DNA of 64,000 nt from Anaerolineae bacterium. Lineage in GTDB: Bacteria; Chloroflexota; Anaerolineae; Aggregatilineales; Phototrophicaceae. The notes beneath the pieces were generated by a model. The model did no database searches. It saw only the letters and a program-made list of their open reading frames with translations, and was not told where the DNA came from. Made by a program: the position numbers and the translations under genes. Positions 43,503 to 52,426 of the stretch are shown in pieces. The stretch covers positions 1 through 64,000 of the forward strand of contig JAJEGA010000027.1 of NCBI GenBank assembly GCA_022820125.1. The letters are read 5' to 3'. How positions within the stretch are numbered: position 1 is the stretch's first letter; every line of letters begins with the position of its first letter.

Positions 43503-45407
43503 ATGTTTCAACCATTTGGCACTCAAGAGACGGTGCGGCTGACGATGGGGCAGGCTTTAATCAAATTCCTTCAAATGCAATATACGGAATACGACGGCGA
43601 AATTCAGCGTTTCATTCCCGCTATCTGGGGCATCTTCGGCCACGGCAACGTCAGCGGCTTGAGCCAGGCGCTTTGGGAATATGGCGCTGAACTGCCCTAT
43701 TTTCAGCCTACAAACGAACAGTCGATGGTGCACGCGGCCTCCGGCTTCGCGCGCGCCCGACTGCGCGCGCAGACTTTCGCCTGCACGACGTCAATTGGGC
43801 CCGGCGCGACCAATATGGTCACCGGCGCCGCTACCGCCCATATCAACCGATTGCCCGTGCTGCTGCTGCCCTCCGATTATTACGCGACTCGTTTTCAAGG
43901 CCAGGTCTTGCAGGATATCGAGCATCCGGTTTCGCTGGACATGAGCGTGACCGACTGCTTTCGCGTGGTCAGCCAATTCTTTGACCGAATCACCCGTCCC
44001 GAGCAGATTCTCTATGCCGCGCCCGAAGCCATGCGCGTGATGGCTGACCCCGTTGACGCGGGTCCGGCGACGATCGCCTTGCCTCAGGATATCCAAAGCG
44101 TCGCCTTTGACTGCCCGACCAATTTCTTCCGCAAAAAAATCTGGCGCATCGAGCGGCGGCAGCCGGACCAGCGGCGGATTGATGAAGCCATCAGCTTGCT
44201 GAAAGCGGCTGAACGCCCCTATATCCTGGCTGGCGGCGGCGTGCATTACTCGAAAGCCTGGGCGGAATTGCGCGAATTCTCCGACCGATTCGGCATCCCG
44301 GTCGGCGAGACGCATTCGGGGCGGGGCGCGCTGAAAGAAGAATCGCCCATTCTGATTGGCGGCAGCGGTCACACCGGTACGCCGCTTTCGGGCAAGTATG
44401 CCGCCGAAGCCGATCTTGTCTTTCTCATAGGCACGCGCCTGGCCGATTTCGCCACCGGTTCCTACTCCGCCTGGCAGCACCCCGAAGTCAAATTCGTCAG
44501 CGTTAACGTCAGCGGCGCGCACGCGCATAAACTTGGCGCCACGCCGATAGTCGCCGATGCCCGTGAAACCCTGCGCCAGCTCATCGCCGCCGGCGCGAAA
44601 GCTGGCGTCAAACCTGACGCGGCTTATGTCGAATCGGTCGCTGTCGATCGGCAGGGCTGGCTGCGGCAGAAGCGGGAGACCGTTTACGTCCAGCATCCCG
44701 ATGAGCGGATGAGCCAGGCGCAGGTGATCGGCGTCCTGAACGACTTTATGGCTAGCGGAGATACGCTTGTCTGCGCCGCGGGCACCGCGCCGGGCGATTT
44801 GCATCAACTCTTTGAGGCGACCGCGGGCCGCGCGCTGCACCTCGAGTTCGGCAATTCCTGCATGGGATACGACATCCCGGGCGCGATCGGCGTACGGCTG
44901 GCGCGACCGAATCACGCGGGAGAGGTCTACGTTTTCCTGGGCGATGGCAATTACCTCTTGCATCCGATGGAGCTGAAGACCGCGGTGCAAGAGGGCGTCA
45001 AGCTGACAGTCATCCTGCTGCAGAATGACGGCTTCCAGTCAATCCACGGGCATCAGAAGGCGCTCGTTGGGCACAGCCTGGGCAACGAATTCCGCGTCCG
45101 CGATCAAGCAAGCGGCAGGCTGGATGATGGCGATTTCGTCGAAATTGATTATGCCAAGAATGCCGAGAGCATCGGCTTGCGCGCCTGGAATGCCACCGAT
45201 GAAGCGGCGTTGAAGGCAGCGCTCGAAGAGGCGCGCCTGGAGCAGCGCTCCTGCATGATCGTGGCGCAGATAGAGCGATACAGCCGCTTGCCGCGCTCCG
45301 GCATCTGGTGGGATGTCTTCGGCGCCGAAGTCACCAGCGACGAAGCGACGAAAGCGCTGGTCGAAGAGCGCGAAGAAGGGCGCCAAAGCCAGCGCTTTTA
45401 TTGGTAA
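43503..45407 (+). CDS. iolD: 3D-(3,5/4)-trihydroxycyclohexane-1,2-dione hydrolase (IolD), ThDP enzyme
   Basis: A 634-residue thiamine-diphosphate enzyme of the acetolactate-synthase fold that opens the ring of an inositol catabolic intermediate. N-terminal signature: RLTMGQALIKFLQMQY and FIPAIWGIFGHGNVSGLSQAL. The activating Glu is in QPTNEQSMVHAASGFA. The ThDP/Mg motif is GDGNYLLHPMELKTA with LLQNDGFQSIHGHQ. Length and motifs fit IolD closely. Only a PfkB-type kinase follows, and the rest of the myo-inositol pathway (IolB, E, G, J) is not in the window, so the substrate could differ. Confidence 0.88.
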   Translation: MFQPFGTQETVRLTMGQALIKFLQMQYTEYDGEIQRFIPAIWGIFGHGNVSGLSQALWEYGAELPYFQPTNEQSMVHAASGFARARLRAQTFACTTSIGPGATNMVTGAATAHINRLPVLLLPSDYYATRFQGQVLQDIEHPVSLDMSVTDCFRVVSQFFDRITRPEQILYAAPEAMRVMADPVDAGPATIALPQDIQSVAFDCPTNFFRKKIWRIERRQPDQRRIDEAISLLKAAERPYILAGGGVHYSKAWAELREFSDRFGIPVGETHSGRGALKEESPILIGGSGHTGTPLSGKYAAEADLVFLIGTRLADFATGSYSAWQHPEVKFVSVNVSGAHAHKLGATPIVADARETLRQLIAAGAKAGVKPDAAYVESVAVDRQGWLRQKRETVYVQHPDERMSQAQVIGVLNDFMASGDTLVCAAGTAPGDLHQLFEATAGRALHLEFGNSCMGYDIPGAIGVRLARPNHAGEVYVFLGDGNYLLHPMELKTAVQEGVKLTVILLQNDGFQSIHGHQKALVGHSLGNEFRVRDQASGRLDDGDFVEIDYAKNAESIGLRAWNATDEAALKAALEEARLEQRSCMIVAQIERYSRLPRSGIWWDVFGAEVTSDEATKALVEEREEGRQSQRFYW

Positions 45408-45432
45408 GCCACAGGACGAGAGGCGGATTTCT

Positions 45433-46386
45433 ATGCGGAACGGCTCTTCGAGGAAGCCATACGACATCATCGTATTTGGCGATACCTGCGTCGATTTGAT
45501 CTTGCGCGATGACGATGTCGCGCCTCAGTTTGGGCAAGTTGAAAAAACAGTCGCCGGTTATGACCTGGTGATGGGCGGCTCCTGCTGCATCTTCGCCGCG
45601 CAGGCGGCCAAGCTTGGCTTGCGCGTCGCCATTCTGGGGCGCGTCGGCGCTGATTACTTTGGCAAGCTGATCGTCGACGCGCTTGCGGAAGCCGGCGTCG
45701 ATACCCGCTATATCGACGTGAAGGACGACCTTCGCACCGGCGTCACCGTGCATCTCGTCCAAGGCGATGACCGCGCGATGTTGACCCACATGGGTTCGCT
45801 GAACGCGCTGACGGCCGCCGATGTCGCTGACGAATTCCTGGCTTCGGCGCGACACCTGCATTACGGCAGCCTCTATTTGCAGACGAGGCTGCTGCCGCAT
45901 TGGGTTGAAATCCTGGCGCGGGCAAAGCAGCTTGGGATGACGGTTTCATTGGACACCAATTGGGATCCCGCTGAGCGCTGGGATCACGATCTTGAACGCG
46001 CCTATCCCTATATTGACGTCTTGCTGCCCAATGAGCAGGAGGCGATGTACCTCAGCGGGATGGATTCTTATGGCGCGGCGATCACGAATTTGCGGCAGCG
46101 CGTTCCCCTGCTGGTCGTCAAACGGGACATCGCCGGCGCCGTCGCCTGGCAGGGGGAGCGCGAGTTTGCGCAATCTGTATTTGAAGCCAATGAAGGCGGC
46201 GATGGCATCGGCGCGGGGGACAGCTTTGACGCCGGGTTCCTGGCGGGCTGGCTTAACGGCTTGCCGCTGGCGGGCTGCCTCTCGCTCGCCTGTGAATGCG
46301 GTCGCGGCGTCGCTGGCGGGGTGGGCGGCATCGCCGGGCAGCCTGTCCAATCAGATTTCAGCGTTTTGCAAGCCGAGGCATTCTAG
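45433..46386 (+). CDS. PfkB-family carbohydrate kinase, possibly IolC-like
   Basis: A 317-residue ribokinase-fold kinase: IIVFGDTCVDLIL at the N terminus, GGSCCIFAAQAAKLGLRVAILGRVGADYFG (as two consecutive motifs), and the catalytic anion-hole motif GDGIGAGDSFDAGFLAGW. It begins 25 bases after iolD. In myo-inositol pathways a PfkB kinase (IolC) phosphorylates the product two steps after IolD, which makes that role reasonable but not shown. The ATG at 45433 starts just before the first strand; longer frames overlap iolD. Confidence 0.85.
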   Translation: MRNGSSRKPYDIIVFGDTCVDLILRDDDVAPQFGQVEKTVAGYDLVMGGSCCIFAAQAAKLGLRVAILGRVGADYFGKLIVDALAEAGVDTRYIDVKDDLRTGVTVHLVQGDDRAMLTHMGSLNALTAADVADEFLASARHLHYGSLYLQTRLLPHWVEILARAKQLGMTVSLDTNWDPAERWDHDLERAYPYIDVLLPNEQEAMYLSGMDSYGAAITNLRQRVPLLVVKRDIAGAVAWQGEREFAQSVFEANEGGDGIGAGDSFDAGFLAGWLNGLPLAGCLSLACECGRGVAGGVGGIAGQPVQSDFSVLQAEAF

Positions 46387-46402
46387 TTGAGCATTCGCTG
46401 AA

Positions 46403-47746
46403 TCAAGCCGATTCATCATTATCAGCATTAACCAGCCCGGCGCCATTGTAGCCGCGCCCGACGCCGCGATATTCGAAACCGAGCGCGCGCAGTTCAGCGG
46501 GACTGTAGATATTGCGACCATCAATCATGATCGGTCGCTTCATTGATTCGTGTATCCGCCGCATATCCAGTTGCTTGAATTCGTTCCACGGTGTCAAAAC
46601 GATAAGCGCCTCCGCTTCTTCGGCGGCGCTGTAGGCGTTGTCGCAAGGGATTAGAGCCGGCACTTCGCTGCAGGCGTTGTCCATAGCGACCGGGTCGTAA
46701 ACCTTGACCGCCGCCCCTTGATTCAAGAGCGACCGCGCCACTGCCAGCGACGGCGATTCGCGCGTGTCGTCCGTGTTCTGCTTAAATGCCAAGCCAAGTA
46801 TCGCGACCGTCTTGCCATTCAGATTGCCGCCCAGCATTTCGCGCGCCTTGAGGGTGATTTGCCGCCGCTGAAAGGCGTTAATCTCCATAACCGCGTTCAG
46901 CAACTGTGGGTGCATCCCATGCGTCTGCGCCATATTGGCAAGCGCCTTGACGTCTTTTGGAAAGCAGGAGCCGCCAAAGCCCACGCCCGCTTGCAAGAAA
47001 TGTGGACCGATCCGTTTGTCGAAGCCCATGCCGCGCGCGACTTCTTCCACATCAGCGCCAAGCCGCTCGCAAATGATGCTGATCTCGTTGATAAAGCTGA
47101 TGCGCGTCGCCAGGAACGCGTTGGAGGCGTACTTGATCATCTCGGCTGTGCGAATATCGGTGATGACGATTGGGGCGTCCAATGGCGCGTATAACTCGGC
47201 TACGGTCTCGGCTGCCGCCCTGTCGGTGGAGCCCAGGACGGTGCGGTCCGGCTGCATAAAATCAGCCAAGGCAGAACCCTCGCGCAAAAATTCCGGGCAG
47301 GAGACGACCGCGAAATCAATCGGCTGCGGCTGATTGCGCTCGATGATTTCCCGGGTCCAATCGCCAGTGCCAACGGGCACGGTCGACTTGTTGATGACAA
47401 TCAGTGGATGATCCATAGTTTCTGCGATTGTCTGCGCGGCGCTGCGCACATATTGCAAATCGGCTTCACCGTCAACGCCCGAGGGCGTGCCCACGCAAAT
47501 GAAAGCGAATTCCGCGCCATTCAGTCCATCGCGATAACAGGTGGTGAATTGCATCCGGCCCGCTACCGTATTGCGCTGTACCGTTTCAGCCAAGCCCGGT
47601 TCATAAATTGGCATTTCGCCCTGCTGCAACATTGCGATTTTTCGCTCGTCAATGTCGACCAGTGTGACGTTGTTGCCCAAATCGGCGAAGCAGGCGCCGG
47701 TTACCAAGCCCACATATCCGCTTCCAATCACACAGAGTTCGCTCAT
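46403..47746 (-). CDS. UDP-glucose 6-dehydrogenase family
   Basis: A 447-residue NAD-dependent enzyme that oxidises UDP-glucose (or a related nucleotide sugar) to the uronate. NAD motif: [17 protein letters not shown] with the acidic VDIDE. The catalytic Cys lies in [16 protein letters not shown]. The C-terminal domain carries [16 protein letters not shown]. Length and motifs are typical. It provides UDP-glucuronate for surface polysaccharide. It diverges from the acyl-CoA ligase gene and converges with the PfkB gene. Confidence 0.92.
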   Translation of the reverse strand: MSELCVIGSGYVGLVTGACFADLGNNVTLVDIDERKIAMLQQGEMPIYEPGLAETVQRNTVAGRMQFTTCYRDGLNGAEFAFICVGTPSGVDGEADLQYVRSAAQTIAETMDHPLIVINKSTVPVGTGDWTREIIERNQPQPIDFAVVSCPEFLREGSALADFMQPDRTVLGSTDRAAAETVAELYAPLDAPIVITDIRTAEMIKYASNAFLATRISFINEISIICERLGADVEEVARGMGFDKRIGPHFLQAGVGFGGSCFPKDVKALANMAQTHGMHPQLLNAVMEINAFQRRQITLKAREMLGGNLNGKTVAILGLAFKQNTDDTRESPSLAVARSLLNQGAAVKVYDPVAMDNACSEVPALIPCDNAYSAAEEAEALIVLTPWNEFKQLDMRRIHESMKRPIMIDGRNIYSPAELRALGFEYRGVGRGYNGAGLVNADNDESA

Positions 47747-47930
47747 GTCGTATTTGTACTCGCTTCCGCTGTATTGTTATGGTCGCTGTTTCCAGTTTGT
47801 ACACGCGAACTGGCGCGCGTTCTCGCAGCGCAAGCTTACCAGATCGACGGCGCTCAGTTCAGATGGCGCTTCTTCTGCCATCCTACATCAAATTGCGGCG
47901 GACGGGCTCTATCTTATGGCGCAGTTTTCT

Positions 47931-47960
47931 TTTACAAACTGGCCTCGCCCTTGATATACT
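47931..47960 (+). promoter_or_regulatory. Promoter of the acyl-CoA ligase gene
   Basis: TTTACA (47931-47936), an 18-base spacer and TATACT (47955-47960), about 40 bases before the ATG at 48000. Confidence 0.5.
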
Positions 47961-47999
47961 GGCTTGTCAGATTCACGATTTAGGTTGAAGGCAAGCGTG

Positions 48000-49805
48000 A
48001 TGACACGAGATATGGATTCCCTCACCGAAGCCAACCTCTATCAGGCGCATATCAAGGACGGCTTGCCGCAGGAAAAGCGCAAGACGCCCTTTCGAAACAT
48101 CCGCGATCTGCTGTCTCTGCACAGCAAAACATCGGGCGGCAAGACCTTTCTCATCTACTACGACGCTGATGATGAGCGGCAGGCGCTATCCTACGGCGAG
48201 TTTAACGCCCGCGCGCATCAAGCCGCCAACTTCATGGTCGACGACCTCGGCATCCGTCGTGGCGACCGCGTCGCCACTATTGCCGACAATCATATCGACA
48301 CGGTCTTGATCTATTTCGCCTGCTGGGTGATTGGCGCGGCGGTCGCGCCGCAGAATGTATCGGAAGACGATCGCCGAATCGCCTATATCCTGCGCAACTG
48401 CGAGGCGAAAGTGTGCTTCGCCCGCGCAGAATATCGCCAACGGGCGGAAGCGATCATCAACGGCGTCGATGGCGACGAAGGCGCCCCCAACATCGAGACG
48501 ATCGTGGACCTCGGCGGGGCGCCTGGCGACGGTCTTATCAATTTCCACCAAGCTTTGAAGAATCGCCCGACCACCTACCTCGGCGACGATTCCGGCGCCA
48601 AAGCCGCCGACCTGCCGCTGGGCGAAGGCACGGACGCCACCGCGACGCTCGATGACGAGGCGCTGCTCGTCTATACCAGCGGCACGACCGGCACGCCAAA
48701 GGGCGTCATTCTGTCGCAGTATAACCTGCTGGTGGATGCGCAAGGCATAAGCCAGTGGCAGGCGATCACCGGCAACCAGCGCATGATGTGCGTCTTGCCC
48801 ATTCATCATGTGAACGGCATCGTCGTGACGATTATCATGCCGCTCTACGTCGGTGGCTCGACTGTGCTCAACCGCCGCTTTAGCGCCTCGCGCTTTTGGG
48901 AACGGATCGTCCGCGAAGGCGTCAACGTCGTTAGCGTCGTGCCAACGCTGCTGCAATTCCTCATCGAGCATGGTCAGGCGGAGCTCGCGGCTGGGAATAC
49001 CATCTTTGGTCCGCGCGTCAGCCGCCGCGATTTGACGCGCTTCCGCCATTTCATCTGCGGCGCCGGCACCTTGTCGGTCAAGCTGGCGCAGGAATTCAGC
49101 GAGATCTTTGGCTTGACCCTGCTGCATGGCTATGGCTTGAGCGAATCAACCTGTTATTCTTGCTTCTTGCCCATCAGCTTGTCCTGGGAGGCGAATCAGA
49201 GTTGGCTTTTGGATCACGGGTATCCGAGCATTGGCTGCCCGATTGAACCAAACGAGATGGCAATCTTCGCCGCCGATGGCAGCGGGCGGCAATTGGGCGC
49301 CGGCGAACGGGGAGAGATCTGCATCCGCGGCCACAATGTGATGCAGGGCTATTTCAAACGGCCCGACGCCAATGCCGAGACCTTCAAGTTTCAGTGGTTC
49401 CGCAGCGGCGATGAAGGTTACTTCCTGCACGATGAGACGGGCAGGCAGTTCTTCTTCATCACCGGGCGCATCAAAGAACTGATAAATCGCGGCGGCGTCA
49501 AATTCAGCCCCTTTGATATTGAAGAGGTCTTGCTGGGCATCGACGGCCTAAAGGTGGGCTTGGCGATCGGCTTCCCAAACGACTATTACGGCGAAGAAGT
49601 CGGCGCCTATGTGGTGTTGGAAGCGGACGCAGCGGTCACTGAAGCGGCGATCCTGGCGCGCTGCCGCCAGCTCATGACCTTTGAAAAATCGCCCAAAGCG
49701 GTTGTCTTCGGTGAGGAAATCCCGGTGACGTCGACCGGGAAATTCCAGCGCCTCAAACTGCAGGCGCTATTTGCGCAATGGGAAGGGACGCAGTTCCGCC
49801 CTTAG
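48000..49805 (+). CDS. AMP-dependent acyl-CoA synthetase/ligase
   Basis: A 601-residue adenylate-forming enzyme that activates a carboxylic acid via acyl-AMP, probably to the CoA thioester. ATP motif: LLVYTSGTTGTPKGVILSQ. Later motifs: LLHGYGLSESTCYSCF, WFRSGDEGYFLHDETGRQF, the hinge IKELINRGGVKFSPFDIEE, and the catalytic Lys in TSTGKFQRLKL. The acid substrate is unknown. Start: the in-frame ATG at 48000 follows GAAGGCAAG; a GTG immediately before it is possible. The stop overlaps a remnant of a P-type ATPase read from the other strand. Confidence 0.88.
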   Translation: MTRDMDSLTEANLYQAHIKDGLPQEKRKTPFRNIRDLLSLHSKTSGGKTFLIYYDADDERQALSYGEFNARAHQAANFMVDDLGIRRGDRVATIADNHIDTVLIYFACWVIGAAVAPQNVSEDDRRIAYILRNCEAKVCFARAEYRQRAEAIINGVDGDEGAPNIETIVDLGGAPGDGLINFHQALKNRPTTYLGDDSGAKAADLPLGEGTDATATLDDEALLVYTSGTTGTPKGVILSQYNLLVDAQGISQWQAITGNQRMMCVLPIHHVNGIVVTIIMPLYVGGSTVLNRRFSASRFWERIVREGVNVVSVVPTLLQFLIEHGQAELAAGNTIFGPRVSRRDLTRFRHFICGAGTLSVKLAQEFSEIFGLTLLHGYGLSESTCYSCFLPISLSWEANQSWLLDHGYPSIGCPIEPNEMAIFAADGSGRQLGAGERGEICIRGHNVMQGYFKRPDANAETFKFQWFRSGDEGYFLHDETGRQFFFITGRIKELINRGGVKFSPFDIEEVLLGIDGLKVGLAIGFPNDYYGEEVGAYVVLEADAAVTEAAILARCRQLMTFEKSPKAVVFGEEIPVTSTGKFQRLKLQALFAQWEGTQFRP

Positions 49806-49987
49806 CCCGGCGCGGCAGCCCGCTTATGACGCAACCCGGGCAGGATGAGCAAGCTGACCAGCCCATTGAGTGCAACGATTACTGTGCTGCCTTCGTGCCC
49901 CAGCACACCGACGGGCAGCGGCAATTCCACCAGGAACAGGCCTGCGATAAGAAGGGCGATCACCGCGATAGAAAACGCGATATTCTG
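49802..49987 (-). pseudogene. C-terminal remnant of a heavy-metal P-type ATPase
   Basis: Read on the minus strand, 61 codons encode QNIAFSIAVIALLIAGLFLV and then LPVGVLGHEGSTVIVALNGL, ending LRHKRAAAPG and a stop. This matches the last part of CadA/ZntA/CopA-type metal pumps (QN(I/L)xFA ... GHEGSTxxVxLNGLRLL). The codon directly before QN is a TGA stop, and sequence further upstream shows no similarity, so the catalytic domains are gone. It is the debris of a deleted pump gene. Confidence 0.75.
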
Positions 49988-50174
49988 TCACCCGAGGCGC
50001 AAGCCAGGTCTCGCTCCGCCAATTCAAGGCGGGCCCCGCGGCGAAGGTTCGGGTCCCTGCGCTGGCAGGCGCCTTTTGCTGGCGGGGCGGGCAGCTTTGC
50101 GGGCGAAAACAAAAGGACGGGCCTGTCGGGCGCGTCCTCGATTGGGCTGCCGTTAGGGTGTGAATGCGCGGCGC
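49988..50174. other. Gene-free stretch behind the M50-like gene
   Basis: I see no gene between the ATPase remnant and the M50-like gene. The stretch is GC-rich and holds the terminator at 50106-50137. Confidence 0.4.
50106..50137 (-). terminator. Terminator of the M50-like gene pair
   Basis: On the minus strand a stem GGACGCGCC/GGCCCGTCC (one C-C mismatch) with a 5-base loop, followed by TTTTGTTTT. Confidence 0.65.
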
Positions 50175-50987
50175 TCAGACGATGTCGTCGTTCTTGGGGA
50201 TCTGCTTCATGCGTCTGGCGATGCCGAAATGGAAGGCGACGCTCATCAGCGCGATGGCGATTACGGTCCATACCCCGGCGATGAACTGCACCGATACGCC
50301 CCCTTGCAGCGTATTTTCGGCAAGGTAGGCGACCGGGTTGGTGATCATCAGAACGCCTTCCAGTTCCATAGAGGCGGGCGTAGACAGGATTACGGGCAAG
50401 TCCAGCACGATATGCAGCCCGGTCATCAATGCGACGACCGTCAGCGCCATCTGCGTAACCGATTTGCGCGACCGCAGTTCATTGATATCGCCCCGTCCCG
50501 TCCAGCCGAGCGCCAGCAGCAGCGCCCCGAAGCCCAGACAAACAAACATTGATAGCCAGTCTCCGGCCGCATCCGGGCGGATGAACAGCGCCAGAAAGCC
50601 GATCGTAAACGCGCCGGTAACAATGGAAACCAGACGAATCAGATGTGGCGCGCGATTGACCAGGAAGAACATCAAGGCGCCGACCGCCGCCGAACCCAGA
50701 TAACCAGCCGACATCGTTATGGCGTCCGCGCCATCGCGAAACTCGATCGTATAGGCGCCGACCGGCGAAAGCGTGAAACTTTCAACGGCGCCGCCCGTCA
50801 ACTGCATGGCGAAAGCGGTGAGCCCGCCATGAATGTTGTTGACAAACATGCGGAATGGGTGAGCTAGCCCGGCAAGCGATTCCACATACCATAGCGCCAA
50901 TATGCCGATGAACGCGGCTGCAGAGATGACGACATTCCTGCGCACGATCTCGCGGCGTACCTTGCGCTCTACGAATACCCGCAACAT
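50175..50987 (-). CDS. M50-like membrane protein lacking the zinc site (pseudoprotease)
   Basis: A 270-residue polytopic membrane protein paralogous to the upstream gene. The aligned segments VNNIHGGLTAFAMQLTGGAV here and VTFIHEAGHALAALLTGGQV there show that the HExxH metal-binding motif has become HGGLT, so Glu and the second His are lost. The following FTLSPVGAY ... SAGYLGSAAVGALMFF keeps the fold. It should not cut peptide bonds. It may partner the active paralogue or act as a membrane adaptor. A terminator follows it. Confidence 0.8.
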   Translation of the reverse strand: MLRVFVERKVRREIVRRNVVISAAAFIGILALWYVESLAGLAHPFRMFVNNIHGGLTAFAMQLTGGAVESFTLSPVGAYTIEFRDGADAITMSAGYLGSAAVGALMFFLVNRAPHLIRLVSIVTGAFTIGFLALFIRPDAAGDWLSMFVCLGFGALLLALGWTGRGDINELRSRKSVTQMALTVVALMTGLHIVLDLPVILSTPASMELEGVLMITNPVAYLAENTLQGGVSVQFIAGVWTVIAIALMSVAFHFGIARRMKQIPKNDDIV

Positions 50988-51075
50988 AGTCCCTCTCCTT
51001 ATACTCTGACCTTTGTTCTCTCTCTCTATCGGAGCGCTTCCGACAGCTTAGCGACCGCGAAGCCGCTCTGCTCGA

Positions 51076-52143
51076 TCAAATCTCGCCTTTGACGGCGCCG
51101 CTGATCTCGCCTCCCGCCGGCTTTAACAAACCAAAATAAACCGCCGCGCCCAACATAAATACAGCGATGCCGGACCATATTAACGCGATTATGGATGCGG
51201 GCAGCAGCGGCGTGTACTCGGCGGCGAAGGCGGCGGCGTCATTCATGATATTGCCAATGCCCGCATCGGGAGAGCGGACGAGATATGACAGATCCATAAC
51301 CGCGTTCAATCCCGTCAATATCGCCAGCGTATTGAGCAGGAAGACATTGACGACCCGCGGCGCCAGCCAGCCCAGCGCGACCATGACAACACCAAAGCCA
51401 ATGCCGATCACGTTCGCGGTCAGGTTGCCGGCGGCATCCGGCGCGGCGTAGAGCACGGTCAAGATGATGATGGACAATCCCAAAAACACGGAGAGACCGC
51501 GCGTCCATTTGGGATTCCGACTCGTCAAGTAAAATAGCGCGGAGCCGAATAGCGCCGCTCCAAGATAACCCGCTGGCAAGATCAGCGCCGGGTAACCGCC
51601 GGCGGTCACGGCGACGCCGGAACCATTTGGCGATACGGTGAATCCTTGGACTTGACCGCCGGTAAGCAGCGCGGCGAGCGCATGCCCGGCTTCATGGATG
51701 AAGGTGACAAATAGATTAACGGGCCAGAGCAAGGGCGCCAAAGCCGCGGTCACGAAATCCAAATTGCCGCCTGCGCCCCGCGCGCCGTCGGTGTTCCATA
51801 GGAAAAGGGCGAACAGCAGCGCCAGCATCGACACCAACAAACCCTGCCGCCGTATCATGGCGTCGGGGTCGGCCTGCGCCTTGTTTCGCTTCCGGCTGCG
51901 CCAGAGGAAAAAGATCGCGATGAGCGCAAACGGCAGCCCGCTTGCGAAGAAGAAGACCGGCAGCGGCAAATTGCTCACGGCATCCACTTGCATTTGGCTG
52001 CCCAGCGTTTGTATTTGGCTCGAAACCTCGCTGCCGAGTTCGCCGCCGTTGACGTGCTCGGAAGTCAGCAAAGACCCCAACCCTATCCAGGCGACGCTCA
52101 AGAGCAGCAGCAGGATCCAGAACCAGCGCGATCGTCTATTCAC
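51076..52143 (-). CDS. M50-family (M50B-like) membrane metalloprotease
   Basis: A 355-residue membrane protein. An N-terminal span (WFWILLLLLSVAWIGLGSLL), a periplasmic segment and a second span precede the active-site helix FVTFIHEAGHALAALLTGG, with the zinc motif HEAGH. After VQGFTVSPNGSGVAVTAGG the segment LPAGYLGAALFGSALFYL is the usual M50B follow-up. About seven further hydrophobic segments follow. Bacterial relatives cut within or near membranes, or are uncharacterised. It is 88 bases upstream of the inactive paralogue on the same strand. Confidence 0.82.
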   Translation of the reverse strand: MNRRSRWFWILLLLLSVAWIGLGSLLTSEHVNGGELGSEVSSQIQTLGSQMQVDAVSNLPLPVFFFASGLPFALIAIFFLWRSRKRNKAQADPDAMIRRQGLLVSMLALLFALFLWNTDGARGAGGNLDFVTAALAPLLWPVNLFVTFIHEAGHALAALLTGGQVQGFTVSPNGSGVAVTAGGYPALILPAGYLGAALFGSALFYLTSRNPKWTRGLSVFLGLSIIILTVLYAAPDAAGNLTANVIGIGFGVVMVALGWLAPRVVNVFLLNTLAILTGLNAVMDLSYLVRSPDAGIGNIMNDAAAFAAEYTPLLPASIIALIWSGIAVFMLGAAVYFGLLKPAGGEISGAVKGEI

Positions 52144-52282
52144 AAGCGAGTCCTCGAAATATCACGTCTGCGAACCTGGATTATAGCGCATCGGCGAATT
52201 TGGCGTACCTCGATTCCAAACTTTGCCTCGCTTCTCATTATACGCAATTCAAGTCGCATACGTTTTTACAATCGTAAATTCT

Positions 52283-52312
52283 TTGTAATTTGATGCTCCC
52301 GCCGCATATACT
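52283..52312 (+). promoter_or_regulatory. Promoter of the Rieske oxygenase gene
   Basis: TTGTAA (52283-52288), an 18-base spacer and TATACT (52307-52312). A GAGGAGAG Shine-Dalgarno precedes the ATG at 52427. Confidence 0.45.
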
Positions 52313-52426
52313 GGCTTTATTCCTGATACGTGGCTGGCGCCGACTGCGTTCTGATTGTGAAATCTGGAATAAACGCCATGCGACCTGAACATAGGCGCAA
52401 ACGACGATACTGAATGAGGAGAGACA

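Noticed and set aside
43791..44990. 399-codon open frame on the minus strand opposite iolD
   Set aside because: A composition shadow of a high-GC gene; the sense strand encodes a full ThDP enzyme.
50030..50090. tRNA-like segment with GGTTCGGGTCC
   Set aside because: The apparent T arm cannot pair, and no acceptor or anticodon stem can be formed.
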